Below are positions 40,404 to 48,471 of a stretch of DNA of 64,000 nucleotides, piece after piece. The stretch covers positions 620,001 to 684,000 of the forward strand of contig NZ_JAHKRM010000001.1 of NCBI RefSeq assembly GCF_019396345.1, given 5' to 3'. Made by a program: the position numbers and the translations under genes. Below the pieces are notes generated by a model that saw nothing but the letters and a program-made list of their open reading frames with translations, had not been told where the DNA came from and searched no databases. This DNA is from Nonomuraea guangzhouensis. GTDB taxonomy: Bacteria > Actinomycetota > Actinomycetes > Streptosporangiales > Streptosporangiaceae. Positions within the stretch are counted from its first letter, which is position 1. Each line of letters starts with the position of its first letter.

Positions 40404-41177
40404 TCAGATGTCGTTCGCCTTCCAGTGGGTCAGATCGTAGGTCTCCGCTATCGGGCGCCACGCCTCGGCGAAGCGGGCCTTCGCCGCCTGCGCGGCCTCG
40501 GATCTGTCCAGGCCGCGACGGTAGTCGAGGTCCTTGGCGATGGTCCCGGTGCAGCCCTTGCCCAGGTGGCGCCGGGCCCAGGAGAGGAAGGCGGCGTCGG
40601 CCTCGTGCGAGGCGTCGAGCGCTGCGACGAGCGACTCCTTCAGGGCGGGGCCTCCCGGCAGGGCGGTCACGTCGAGTGCTCGGGCCAGGGTGAGCTGGTC
40701 GCGGCGGTTCGTGGTGATGCTCTGGATGGTGTCCCTTCCGTCCGGCTCGCACTTGCTCGCGCGGGCGATCGCCTCGGAGAGGCTGGACCGGGCCGAGTGG
40801 CTGTTGGTCAGCAGATCATCGAGCTTCGCGGCCTGCCTGGCGGCCTCGCCCGTGGACGGGTCCGTCTCCGGTGTCGGCGTCATCTCTTCGACCTCGGCGA
40901 GGATGGGGGTCTCGTCCTGCCGTACCTGGGCGTCTCCATCGGCGAAGGGCCATGGGCGACCGGCGAGGAACCACCAGGTCAGAGCGAGACCCGACAGGGC
41001 CAAGCCGACGAAGACCAGCGGCGTCAGGCGGCGCGGTCCGCGGGAGCCCCAGTCGTCATGGCGCGCCGGCTGCTGCTGCGGCTCCACGAGGGCCGCGCCG
41101 CATCTCGGGCACTGGGTGAGATTGCCAGCGTCGGCTCCACATCGCCCACATAGCTGACCGGACCCCGATTCATCCAC
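40404..41177 (-). CDS. Zinc-ribbon membrane protein of unknown function
   Basis: A protein of about 257 residues. A double-CxxC zinc ribbon at the N-terminus (CGRCG...CPRCG), one transmembrane helix (LTPLVFVGLALSGLALTWWFLAG, about 52-74) and an exported helical domain with two cysteines (SKCEPDG, GKGCTG). Zinc-ribbon, TM and extracellular-domain proteins are common in actinobacteria without known roles. GTG 41177 is preferred (GGGAGGGG 7 bp upstream); TTG 41180 is also possible. It is divergent from the multi-TM gene at 41345. Confidence 0.6.
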   Translation of the reverse strand: MDESGSGQLCGRCGADAGNLTQCPRCGAALVEPQQQPARHDDWGSRGPRRLTPLVFVGLALSGLALTWWFLAGRPWPFADGDAQVRQDETPILAEVEEMTPTPETDPSTGEAARQAAKLDDLLTNSHSARSSLSEAIARASKCEPDGRDTIQSITTNRRDQLTLARALDVTALPGGPALKESLVAALDASHEADAAFLSWARRHLGKGCTGTIAKDLDYRRGLDRSEAAQAAKARFAEAWRPIAETYDLTHWKANDI

Positions 41178-41344
41178 CAATGCACCCCTCCCGGAATAAT
41201 CCCGAAAAAATGGGACAAATGCTTAATTCGCGTTATTCTCCGCTTGCCAGCATTCCGAAAGAGACTATTTGATAACGAGGCATCTCCGAGACATTCGCCA
41301 ACTATAGGCTCACCTCCACGCACGAATGACGGGAGGCGGCCACG

Positions 41345-43081
41345 ATGCTCGACAGCCCCGGAGCGGATTCCCTGCATGCGCGAACGCGGAATATGAATTC
41401 TTCTCGCATGAGCAATGTGACGAGATACCTCTGTGCCGCCGCCTACCTGGACAGCGGTTTCCGCGATAAGGTGCTGGCCGAACTGCTGTTTGACCAGTTT
41501 CGGGCGATCCCTCCCTCGTACGGGGGATTCGACCTCATGCCGGTGATCTACCACTGCCGGCGCTCTCGCATGATGCTCGTGGTCCGCGACGCCCTAATTA
41601 CCGGATTTTTCGTCATCGGTTGTTTCATGGCGCCTCTGAGCACTTTCGGATGGCTGTGGACCCTTGTCCCCTTCGCCCTTCTCACCGTGGACGGGATCCG
41701 GCGCGGGCCGCTGATCGTACGGGCGCTGATCTGGTTCTGGGCCTGCTATTCGGTCTTCTCGCTGATCTTTCTGGCCATCATGACCGCGCTCATTCCGGCG
41801 GCGGCGTACCTGTTCGCCTCAGGACTGCCGTTCTCCGGCCTGTACGGAAGCGGGAGCACCGGCTCCGTCCTGCAGCAGTTCCTCATTCCGGTCGTCACGC
41901 TCGGCATCGCGCTCGTGTACCGGATCGCGATCTACCTGACGCTCGTCGGCAGCCTCAAGCCGGGCGCGCCCGAACCGATCATCGCGACCACGCACCCCAG
42001 GCTGGCCCGCCGCCTCGACTACATCCGCAGGGCCCAGTGGGGCAACGTCACGATGTACGCGAACGAGGACGCGTTCATGGGCGCCGGCCGGATCCAGCGC
42101 AACTGGTCCATCGCCGTCGAGCTCGACCGCGTACGCGAGAGCCACAAGCCGTCGCGGCGGGCGGACCCCGTCGACATCGACCCGGTGGAGCTGCACGCCT
42201 TCGTCCGCGGGCGCCTCATCGAGATGCGTGACCGCGTACTCCGGCCCAACGAGGGCATCCAGCGGCTCGACATCGGCGATCACGTGGTGACGCGCGGGAT
42301 CTTCACGGTGGCCGACGGGCAGCGCGACCGGGCGGCCGGGGCGCACCCGATGATCGACAGGAACGGCCTGCCCCGGTTCCAGGCCACCGCCGAGGAGATC
42401 GCGGCGATCGCCCGCCATCCGCAGGGCGGCGTCCGCTACTACCAGCGCGTGACGATCAACAACGCCGGCCAGGAGATCCGCGACCTCGACGGCAACCTGG
42501 TCGCGCCCGCCGAGGACCAGGAGGCGCTGACCTCCGCGTTCATCTACCTGGCCGTCGAAGGCCGGATGCTCTACACGCAGTTCGTGGTCACCGTGCTCCC
42601 TCCGGCCCACGACCACTATCACGTGGTCGACAGCCTCCCCACCATGACCAGCGGGCGGGTCACCTGGGAGGCGCTCAAGGTGCTGAAGCTCCAGTTGCTG
42701 CGTGACGTGCTGGCCGCTCCCGTGCGGGTCGTCCGTACGGCCGTGGAGTCCGTACGCCAGAGCGCGATGACGCCGAACCCGCGCGACCACATCGTCTATC
42801 CCTACGGCGCCCGCCTCAGCGTCCGCGAGCTGGGCGCCAGCGAGAGCCTCCAGACCCACATCCAGGTGCTCGACGTCGGAAAGTACATCAAGATGATCGA
42901 GCAGCGGCTCACCGAGGCGGTCCTCGACTTCCTGGAGGAACGGAAGGTGGAGACCGGCGCCTACCGGATGCAGGCGGCCGGCATCACCGTGTCAGCCGGC
43001 AACGGCGGCACGGTGAACGTGCCGATGGCCTTCGGGGAACACGCGTCGGCGACGGTCAACGGCCTCCGGCCAGGCACATGA
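41345..43081 (+). CDS. Multi-TM protein with C-terminal putative homotypic signalling motif
   Basis: A 578-residue protein. Residues of about 75-205 hold four to five hydrophobic helices (LITGFFVIGCFMAPLSTFGW, LIWFWACYSVFSLIFLAIMT, FLIPVVTLGIALVYRIAIYL). Residues 215-545 form a large soluble domain (about 330 residues, no recognised family). The C-terminal tail from residue 554, GGTVNVPMAFGEHASATVN, matches the N-terminus of the next gene product at 13 of 19 positions. Such short Gly/Asn/Val motifs at the ends of adjacent gene products are typical of RHIM-like or BASS amyloid signalling motifs (family knowledge; assignment is inference). GGGAGG lies 8 bp before the ATG. Its TGA overlaps an ATG of the next frame. 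Confidence 0.65.
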   Translation: MLDSPGADSLHARTRNMNSSRMSNVTRYLCAAAYLDSGFRDKVLAELLFDQFRAIPPSYGGFDLMPVIYHCRRSRMMLVVRDALITGFFVIGCFMAPLSTFGWLWTLVPFALLTVDGIRRGPLIVRALIWFWACYSVFSLIFLAIMTALIPAAAYLFASGLPFSGLYGSGSTGSVLQQFLIPVVTLGIALVYRIAIYLTLVGSLKPGAPEPIIATTHPRLARRLDYIRRAQWGNVTMYANEDAFMGAGRIQRNWSIAVELDRVRESHKPSRRADPVDIDPVELHAFVRGRLIEMRDRVLRPNEGIQRLDIGDHVVTRGIFTVADGQRDRAAGAHPMIDRNGLPRFQATAEEIAAIARHPQGGVRYYQRVTINNAGQEIRDLDGNLVAPAEDQEALTSAFIYLAVEGRMLYTQFVVTVLPPAHDHYHVVDSLPTMTSGRVTWEALKVLKLQLLRDVLAAPVRVVRTAVESVRQSAMTPNPRDHIVYPYGARLSVRELGASESLQTHIQVLDVGKYIKMIEQRLTEAVLDFLEERKVETGAYRMQAAGITVSAGNGGTVNVPMAFGEHASATVNGLRPGT

Positions 43082-43098
43082 CGAGCAGGGAGCTTCCC

Positions 43099-43431
43099 AT
43101 GGGAACCGAACCCAACATCCGCATCACCGGCGGCAACGTCAACGCTCCCATCGCGATGGGCACGCACGCCCGCGCCACCGTGAACACCTTCGGTTCACCG
43201 GCGACGGAGCAGCTCCTGGACCAGTTGGACAGGCTGCTCGGCGAGCACGAGACGACCGTGGACGAGCCGGCGAAGGCACGCAGGGACGCGGCCGACCTCC
43301 GGCGCGAGCTGGCGGAGCCCGAACCGGACAAGTCACGCATCCTCGATGCGCTGAAACGGCTCTCGCTCAGGGCGGCCGAGGTGTCGGTCATCGTCGAGGT
43401 CATCGGCAAGATCCGCGACCTCTGGGCGTAG
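43099..43431 (+). CDS. Small helical adaptor-like protein with N-terminal signalling motif
   Basis: A 110-residue protein. Residues 11-29, GGNVNAPIAMGTHARATVN, repeat the C-terminal motif of the upstream membrane protein. Residues 34-110 are strongly helical and charged (EQLLDQLDRLLGEHE; AADLRRELAEPEPDKSRILD; LSLRAAEVSVIVEVIGKIRDL). The pattern, motif plus helical bundle, resembles small actinobacterial conflict-system adaptors such as those with TRADD-N-like or DUF5955-like domains; I cannot confirm the family. ATG 43099 is chosen for AGGGAG 6 bp upstream, over the overlapping ATG 43078. Probably co-transcribed with its neighbour. Confidence 0.6.
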   Translation: MGTEPNIRITGGNVNAPIAMGTHARATVNTFGSPATEQLLDQLDRLLGEHETTVDEPAKARRDAADLRRELAEPEPDKSRILDALKRLSLRAAEVSVIVEVIGKIRDLWA

Positions 43432-43518
43432 GTGCCGCTTTGAGTACGGGGCTACTCAGGCCGGCGACCCTTTGCCCGGCCACCATCAAGGACATCTGAC
43501 TCAGCACGGGAGGCCTCG

Positions 43519-45354
43519 ATGAGCGCCATTTTCGGAGAGACCCTGAGTTTCGCGCAGGCGGACGGCGACGAGGTGCGGCTCGTCGTCTTCGGGGACGAGC
43601 ACTACGCCCGCTATGAGACCGTCGACGGTTACACGGCCGTCTACGACACCTCGGCCGGTGTCTATTGCTACGCGAACGTCGAGGATGGGCGGTTCCGGTC
43701 CACCGGGGTCCGGGTCGACTCCTACGACGCGCCCGACGGGGTGCCCCGGCACCTGCGCGAGCGGGGCACGGTCATGGCGGCGGCGCGGGATGTCGCGATG
43801 ACGCAGGGACCGGCGGGCGGGCTGCTGGAGGGCCGCCGGCTCAGCGTGGGGACGGTACGCGGGCTCACCATCCTCGTGGACTTCCCCGACCAGCCGACCA
43901 CGGTCACCAAAGCGCAGGTGGACGCGCTGCTCAACGCGCCCGGCTACCGGGAGAACGGCAACGCGTGCTCGGTCAACGAGTATTTCGCCACCATGTCGAA
44001 CGGGCTCCTGCAGTACACCAACGACGTCGTCGGCCCGTTCCGGATGAGCCGCGACATCACGGTGTACGCCGACCCGCGCAACCACGACCTGCTCGTCCCC
44101 GAAGCGCTCCAGGCGGCCGTGGACTCGGGCATCGACCTCAGCCGCTACGACTCGCTCGGCCAGAGCGTCGTCGACGCGGTGATCATCATGTACGCCGGGA
44201 AGACCCAGTACATCCGCGACAGCATCCTGTGGCCGCACAACAGCGTCCACGAGCAGGTCTTCGGCAACATGCGCACCCATTTCTACATGGTGACGAGCAT
44301 GGGGGAAGGGCCGGAGCAGCTCACCATCGGCACGTTCTGCCACGAATCCGGGCACATGCTCTGCCGCTTTCCCGACCTGTACGACTACGGCCGCCGCGAC
44401 GGCGACGACTTCACCAGCGCGGGCCTGGGCCGCTACTGCCTGATGAGCTCCGGCAACCATCTGAACGGCGGCAAGACCCCCGCCGCGATCAACGCCTACC
44501 TGCGTGAGCTGGCCGGCTGGTGTCCGGACAAGATCGACCTCAACGCGGGCGGCGCGTTCGAGGCCAGGCACGCGGACTACGGCAAAGTGTTCCGCTACAC
44601 CACGCCGCAGCCGGAGGAGTACTTCCTGGTGGAGAACCGGTCCAAGCTCGGCCTGGACCTGCACCTGCCGGCGAGCGGACTGGCCGTGTACCACTGCGAC
44701 ACCCGGGGCTCCAACGAGCTGCAGGACGGAACCCCGCTGCGGCACTTCCAGATCGGGCTGCTCCAGGCCGACGGCCACCTCGACCTGGAGAACAACCTCA
44801 ACGCGGGCGACAGCCGCGACCTGTACAGCGGGGTCGACGGCACGGCCCTGTCGCACTCGACGGTCCCCGCGAGCCTGATGTGGAATGGCGCGGAGTCGGG
44901 GCTGACCCTCTCGGCGATCGGCGAGCCCGGCGCGACCATCCGCTTCAAGGCCGGGCCGGTGGGGGTCAACGGCGCGGGTGTCAGCGGGATCTCCAAGCCG
45001 GCCTTGCGCATCCCCGACAGCGACCCGCACGGTGTCGCCGACACGATCACGGTCGAGGCCGAAGGCACCGTCCGCACCCTGAAGATCCTCATCGACCTCG
45101 ACCACACCCACCCCGAGGACCTGCGGATCGTCCTGCACTCCCCCACCGGGCGGCGGGTCGTCCTGTCGCATCGGGAGGAACTGGACACCTCGAAGCTGCT
45201 GGAGTACAAGACCGAACCACCGTCCGTGGTCACACCCCTCGTGGGCCAGCCTGCGGGAGGCGGCTGGACCCTGCGGGTCAGCGACCTCGCTCCCTCACAC
45301 GCCACGGCCGGTATCCTCAGCGCCTGGCGACTGGACATCGTCACCGGCACCTGA
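43519..45354 (+). CDS. M6-type metallopeptidase with C-terminal P-domain, no signal peptide
   Basis: A 611-residue immune-inhibitor-A-like (M6) zinc peptidase. The zinc motif is HESGH (His275, Glu276, His279) followed by MLCRFPDLYDYGRRDGD and the Met-turn-like YCLMSSG. A beta-rich middle follows, and the last 110 residues match a proprotein-convertase P-domain (TVRTLKILIDLDHTHPEDL, VVLSHREELDTS). The N-terminus MSAIFGETLSFAQADGDEV has no signal peptide, unlike most secreted M6 enzymes, so it may act in the cytosol or leave by a non-classical route. GGGAGG lies before the ATG; it is 87 bp downstream of the adaptor-like gene, in the same direction. Confidence 0.82.
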   Translation: MSAIFGETLSFAQADGDEVRLVVFGDEHYARYETVDGYTAVYDTSAGVYCYANVEDGRFRSTGVRVDSYDAPDGVPRHLRERGTVMAAARDVAMTQGPAGGLLEGRRLSVGTVRGLTILVDFPDQPTTVTKAQVDALLNAPGYRENGNACSVNEYFATMSNGLLQYTNDVVGPFRMSRDITVYADPRNHDLLVPEALQAAVDSGIDLSRYDSLGQSVVDAVIIMYAGKTQYIRDSILWPHNSVHEQVFGNMRTHFYMVTSMGEGPEQLTIGTFCHESGHMLCRFPDLYDYGRRDGDDFTSAGLGRYCLMSSGNHLNGGKTPAAINAYLRELAGWCPDKIDLNAGGAFEARHADYGKVFRYTTPQPEEYFLVENRSKLGLDLHLPASGLAVYHCDTRGSNELQDGTPLRHFQIGLLQADGHLDLENNLNAGDSRDLYSGVDGTALSHSTVPASLMWNGAESGLTLSAIGEPGATIRFKAGPVGVNGAGVSGISKPALRIPDSDPHGVADTITVEAEGTVRTLKILIDLDHTHPEDLRIVLHSPTGRRVVLSHREELDTSKLLEYKTEPPSVVTPLVGQPAGGGWTLRVSDLAPSHATAGILSAWRLDIVTGT

Positions 45355-45453
45355 CCGACCCTGCCGAGCATGGTGCAGGTGGGACGGCAGCCCGCCGCGT
45401 GCGGAAGTGGCCGTCCTGTGTCCCGGCGGGCGCCTGGTCGCGCTCAAAAGAGC

Positions 45454-45489
45454 GTGCGGCCTGGTACGGCGAGCCGTACCAGGCCGCAC
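45454..45489. terminator. Bidirectional terminator between convergent genes
   Basis: A perfect 17-bp inverted repeat: 45454-45470 (GTGCGGCCTGGTACGGC) with 45473-45489. It lies between the M6 peptidase stop (45354) and the stop of the leftward GH5 gene (45497). Confidence 0.85.
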
Positions 45490-45496
45490 GAGCCGG

Positions 45497-47560
45497 TCAG
45501 AAGTCGTCCGGAGTGCGGACTCTGTCGCGGACCCAGACGCCGGCCGCCTTGAGGCGGGAGGTGCCGGTGAAGGGGCCGTTCGGGCAGGTGCCTTCGGTGA
45601 AGACGGCGCCGGAGCGCTCGTCGTCGGAGTAGTTCCAGTTCGTCCAGCTGATCTTCTTCTGGGCCATCAGGTCGAGGTACTGCTGCGACCTGGTGAAGTT
45701 GTTCGACCCGTCACCGGAGGAGGTCTGGGTGCCGAACTCGGTGACGAACATCGGGATCTTGTCGGCGGCCCTCGACAGCGTGTTGAGGTATTCGGTGCCG
45801 TGGGAAGCCGCGTAGAAGTGGAAGGTGTACATGATGTTGGTCGCGCTGACCGGGTTGTTGACGACCTCGGTCTCGCTCGCGCCGTCGGACACACCGAGGG
45901 AGGACCAGGCGCGGGTGCCGACCAGGATCGGGGTGTCGGGGTCGTACTGCCTGATGACGGGGATGAGCTGGTTGGCGTAGCTCCGGATCGTGGACCAGGA
46001 GACGCCGCTGGGCTCGTTGGCGATCTCGTACAGCAGGTTGTTCTTGCCGTTGTGCCGCTGGGCGATCTCGGTGAAGAACGTCTTGGCCCTGGCCAGGTTG
46101 TAGTTGGGGTCGCCGGGGGTGAGCATGTGCCAGTCGACGATCGCGTACATGCCTCTGGCGGTGGCCTGCTCGATCAGGTTGTGCACCCGGTCGGTGAACA
46201 GCCGGGGGTTCGTCTCGTAGCCGTCCTCCTGGATGTACATGGAGATGCGGAGCACGTCGGCCTTCCAGTCGTCGGCCAGCGCGTTCAGTGACGCGGTGTT
46301 GAGGCACTGGTAGTACCACTGCAGGCCGTGCGAGCTCATGCCGCGGAGCTGGATCTCCTTGCCGTGCTCGTTGCAGAGCCGAACGCCGCAGACGTGCAGT
46401 TGGCCGTTGGCCGCGACGGGGGTGCCGGCGCCGGCCGGCTGGGTGGTGGCCGTGACGGTGGCGCTGCGGTCCGACTCGTTGTCCGACGGGTCGCGGGCGG
46501 TGACCGTGTAGGTGTGCGTGCTGCTGGCCGCCAGGCCGGTGATCTGGGCGGTGGCTCCTGGCACGGTGGCCACGACGGTGTCGCCCTCGCGTACCCGGTA
46601 GTCCTTGATGGTGCCGCTGTTGTCCGTGGCGGCGTCCCAGGCCAGGCTGATGGAGCCGGACGTGGTGCCCGTGGCGCGCGGGTTGGCCGGCACGGTCGGC
46701 TTCTCCGTGTCGGGTGGTCCGATGACTGAGGCGCTCAGCCGGTCGAGGTTGGGCCCGCCGTTCGCCGTGGTGGAGGTGGCGCGGACGGTGTTGGCGCCAG
46801 CGTTGAGCGCCGCCGGGACCGTGACCTCCTGCCAGGTCGTCCAGGCGCCGGTGCCCGGGAAGTCCCGGTTCACGGTCGTTCCGTTGACCGCGATGGCCAT
46901 CGGCCGGTTCACGGTGGTGCCGTTGGCGAAGCGGAAGGCCAGCGTGGCGTTGCCCGCCGTGGCCGCGTTCACGGTGAACTCGACGTACGAGCCGACGACG
47001 TTGTCGAGGTTGACGAAGCCCGTCCCGGTGAACCCGGCGTGGTTCGACTCGACCACGCCCTGCGAGATCGTGGCGTCCTCCGCCTGGTAGTCGTTCGACG
47101 GCGCGGCGACGTCGGCCTCGATGTAGTCGAGGTTGGGCCCGCCGTTGGCGGTCGTCGCCGTGGCCCGGACCGTGTTGGCGCCCGCGTTGACCGGCGCGGT
47201 GATCGTGACGTCCTGCCAGGTCGTCCACGCGCCGGTGCCCGGGAAGTCCCGGTTGACGGTGGTGCCGTTGACCGCGATGGACATTGGGCGGTTGACGGTG
47301 GTGCCGTTGGCGAAGCGCAGCGTGATGGAGGCGGTGCCCGCGCTCGCGGCGTTGATGGTGGTCTCGACGTAGCTGCCGGTCAGATTGTCGTAGTTGACGA
47401 AGCCGGTACCGCTGTATCCGGCATGGTTGGACTCGACCACACCCTGGGAGATCGTGGCGCTCTCGGCCTCATACCTGGTGGGGGCGGCCTGGGCGGGAAC
47501 GGCGGGTAAGAGGGCGACGACGATCGCGGCCAGTGCGACGAGCCGTATGGATCGATGCAT
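45497..47560 (-). CDS. Secreted GH5 endoglucanase-like enzyme with two CBMs and an FN3 domain
   Basis: A 687-residue exported enzyme. Signal peptide 1-26; two tandem CBM6/35-type modules starting at Tyr30 and Tyr158 (128-residue period, near-identical parts such as NGTTVNRDFPGTGAWTTWQ); FN3 domain about 290-375; GH5 catalytic domain about 385-680 with acid/base Glu516 (IANEPSG) and nucleophile Glu608 (FVTEFGT). This matches actinobacterial cellulases or related beta-glucanases; exact specificity is not visible. A palindromic element with TTAG/CTAA arms lies upstream. It is monocistronic. Confidence 0.9.
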   Translation of the reverse strand: MHRSIRLVALAAIVVALLPAVPAQAAPTRYEAESATISQGVVESNHAGYSGTGFVNYDNLTGSYVETTINAASAGTASITLRFANGTTVNRPMSIAVNGTTVNRDFPGTGAWTTWQDVTITAPVNAGANTVRATATTANGGPNLDYIEADVAAPSNDYQAEDATISQGVVESNHAGFTGTGFVNLDNVVGSYVEFTVNAATAGNATLAFRFANGTTVNRPMAIAVNGTTVNRDFPGTGAWTTWQEVTVPAALNAGANTVRATSTTANGGPNLDRLSASVIGPPDTEKPTVPANPRATGTTSGSISLAWDAATDNSGTIKDYRVREGDTVVATVPGATAQITGLAASSTHTYTVTARDPSDNESDRSATVTATTQPAGAGTPVAANGQLHVCGVRLCNEHGKEIQLRGMSSHGLQWYYQCLNTASLNALADDWKADVLRISMYIQEDGYETNPRLFTDRVHNLIEQATARGMYAIVDWHMLTPGDPNYNLARAKTFFTEIAQRHNGKNNLLYEIANEPSGVSWSTIRSYANQLIPVIRQYDPDTPILVGTRAWSSLGVSDGASETEVVNNPVSATNIMYTFHFYAASHGTEYLNTLSRAADKIPMFVTEFGTQTSSGDGSNNFTRSQQYLDLMAQKKISWTNWNYSDDERSGAVFTEGTCPNGPFTGTSRLKAAGVWVRDRVRTPDDF

Positions 47561-47583
47561 CGGGGGGTGCTCCTACTCGTTCA

Positions 47584-47600
47584 TTAGGAAAGTTAACTAA
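47584..47600. promoter_or_regulatory. Candidate operator upstream of the GH5 gene
   Basis: The 17-bp TTAGGAAAGTTAACTAA has TTAG/CTAA inverted arms, 24 bp before the start codon. It resembles the GGAAA-type palindromes upstream of Streptomyces chitosanase genes bound by the ROK-family repressor CsnR (from memory). The right arm deviates from the consensus. Confidence 0.45.
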
Positions 47601-47697
47601 CGAGTATGTGTGAGCATAGATAGGATGTCTTCTCGCGAGAAGGCCCAAATCTGACCGGCCTCGTCAATAGGCGATGCCGTCCGATGGCACCCGCGTC

Positions 47698-47735
47698 CGC
47701 GTCCTGGCCGGTGTCATAGGACCGGCCAGGACGCG
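47698..47735 (-). terminator. Terminator after the small secreted protein gene
   Basis: A perfect 15-bp stem: 47698-47712 (CGCGTCCTGGCCGGT) with 47721-47735, loop GTCATAGG, 7 bp downstream of the leftward gene stop. Confidence 0.8.
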
Positions 47736-47742
47736 GGCTCCG

Positions 47743-48207
47743 TCACCAGGGCGCGGTGCAGATGGCGCGGCTGCCGGGCACGCCCCTCGGTGCCCCACAG
47801 GCGCGGAACTGCAGGTTCGGATCGCTTGAGGTGCGTGCGGCGGGCGTGGTCACGAGGTCCCCGTCCCATCGCGCCTCGAACGGACCGCAGTAGCCCCAGG
47901 TGCGGCCCCCGTCGCTGGTCACGTCGAGGGTGACCCAGTCGCCCTTCTTGGCGCCGGACAGCTGCGCCCAGCCGTGCTGGATGCCCTGGATCTTGCCGTA
48001 CATGAGGTTGAACTGCGGCCGCGTGCCGTTCCAGCGGACCATGCGGGCAGACTTCGGGTCGTTTCCGGTGAAGTGCCACCAGCCGCCGCAGTCGATGGGA
48101 TCGGCCGCGGCCACCGCCGTATCGGCGGACGCGCTGGGGGTGGACATGAGCGCGCCGGCGAGTACGAAGGCCGACGCCACGACCATCCCGAGATTTCTTT
48201 TGCGCAT
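47743..48207 (-). CDS. Small secreted protein of unknown function
   Basis: A 154-residue exported protein. MRKRNLGMVVASAFVLAGALMSTPSASADTA is a clear signal peptide with cleavage near residue 28. The mature part is rich in Trp and Gly (GGWWHFTGND, GDWVTLDVTSDGGRTWGYCG) with four cysteines that could form two disulphides. It may be a binding protein or inhibitor; no family recognised. AAGGGGGAG lies 4 bp upstream of ATG 48207; the longer open frame is not supported. It is divergent from the AfsR-type regulator with a 264-bp gap. Confidence 0.7.
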   Translation of the reverse strand: MRKRNLGMVVASAFVLAGALMSTPSASADTAVAAADPIDCGGWWHFTGNDPKSARMVRWNGTRPQFNLMYGKIQGIQHGWAQLSGAKKGDWVTLDVTSDGGRTWGYCGPFEARWDGDLVTTPAARTSSDPNLQFRACGAPRGVPGSRAICTAPW

Positions 48208-48471
48208 CTTTCTCCCCCTTGAATGCGTGAAATTTCTGACCCCTGCGGTCATCACGCTAAACAAGGGCACTGTCGTCATCCTTTCGCCTACCTGTCGCCC
48301 GCACGAAAGCGCCGAATTAAGGATGGGCATGAAGCCGGTCTCCGGGCAGGATGTATTTCCATACCCGCGGAAACCGTCCTCCTTTGTTGCAGGGTGGAGA
48401 TTGCGAACGGGGTGATCGCGCCATTGGGGATGGCGCGTCATGCCGCCGGGAGATCGCGGAGAGGTCCACGG

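Noticed and set aside
48223..48471. N-terminal extension of the AfsR-type regulator
   Set aside because: The added residues lack conservation features, while ATG 48472 has a good ribosome site and the family-typical start.
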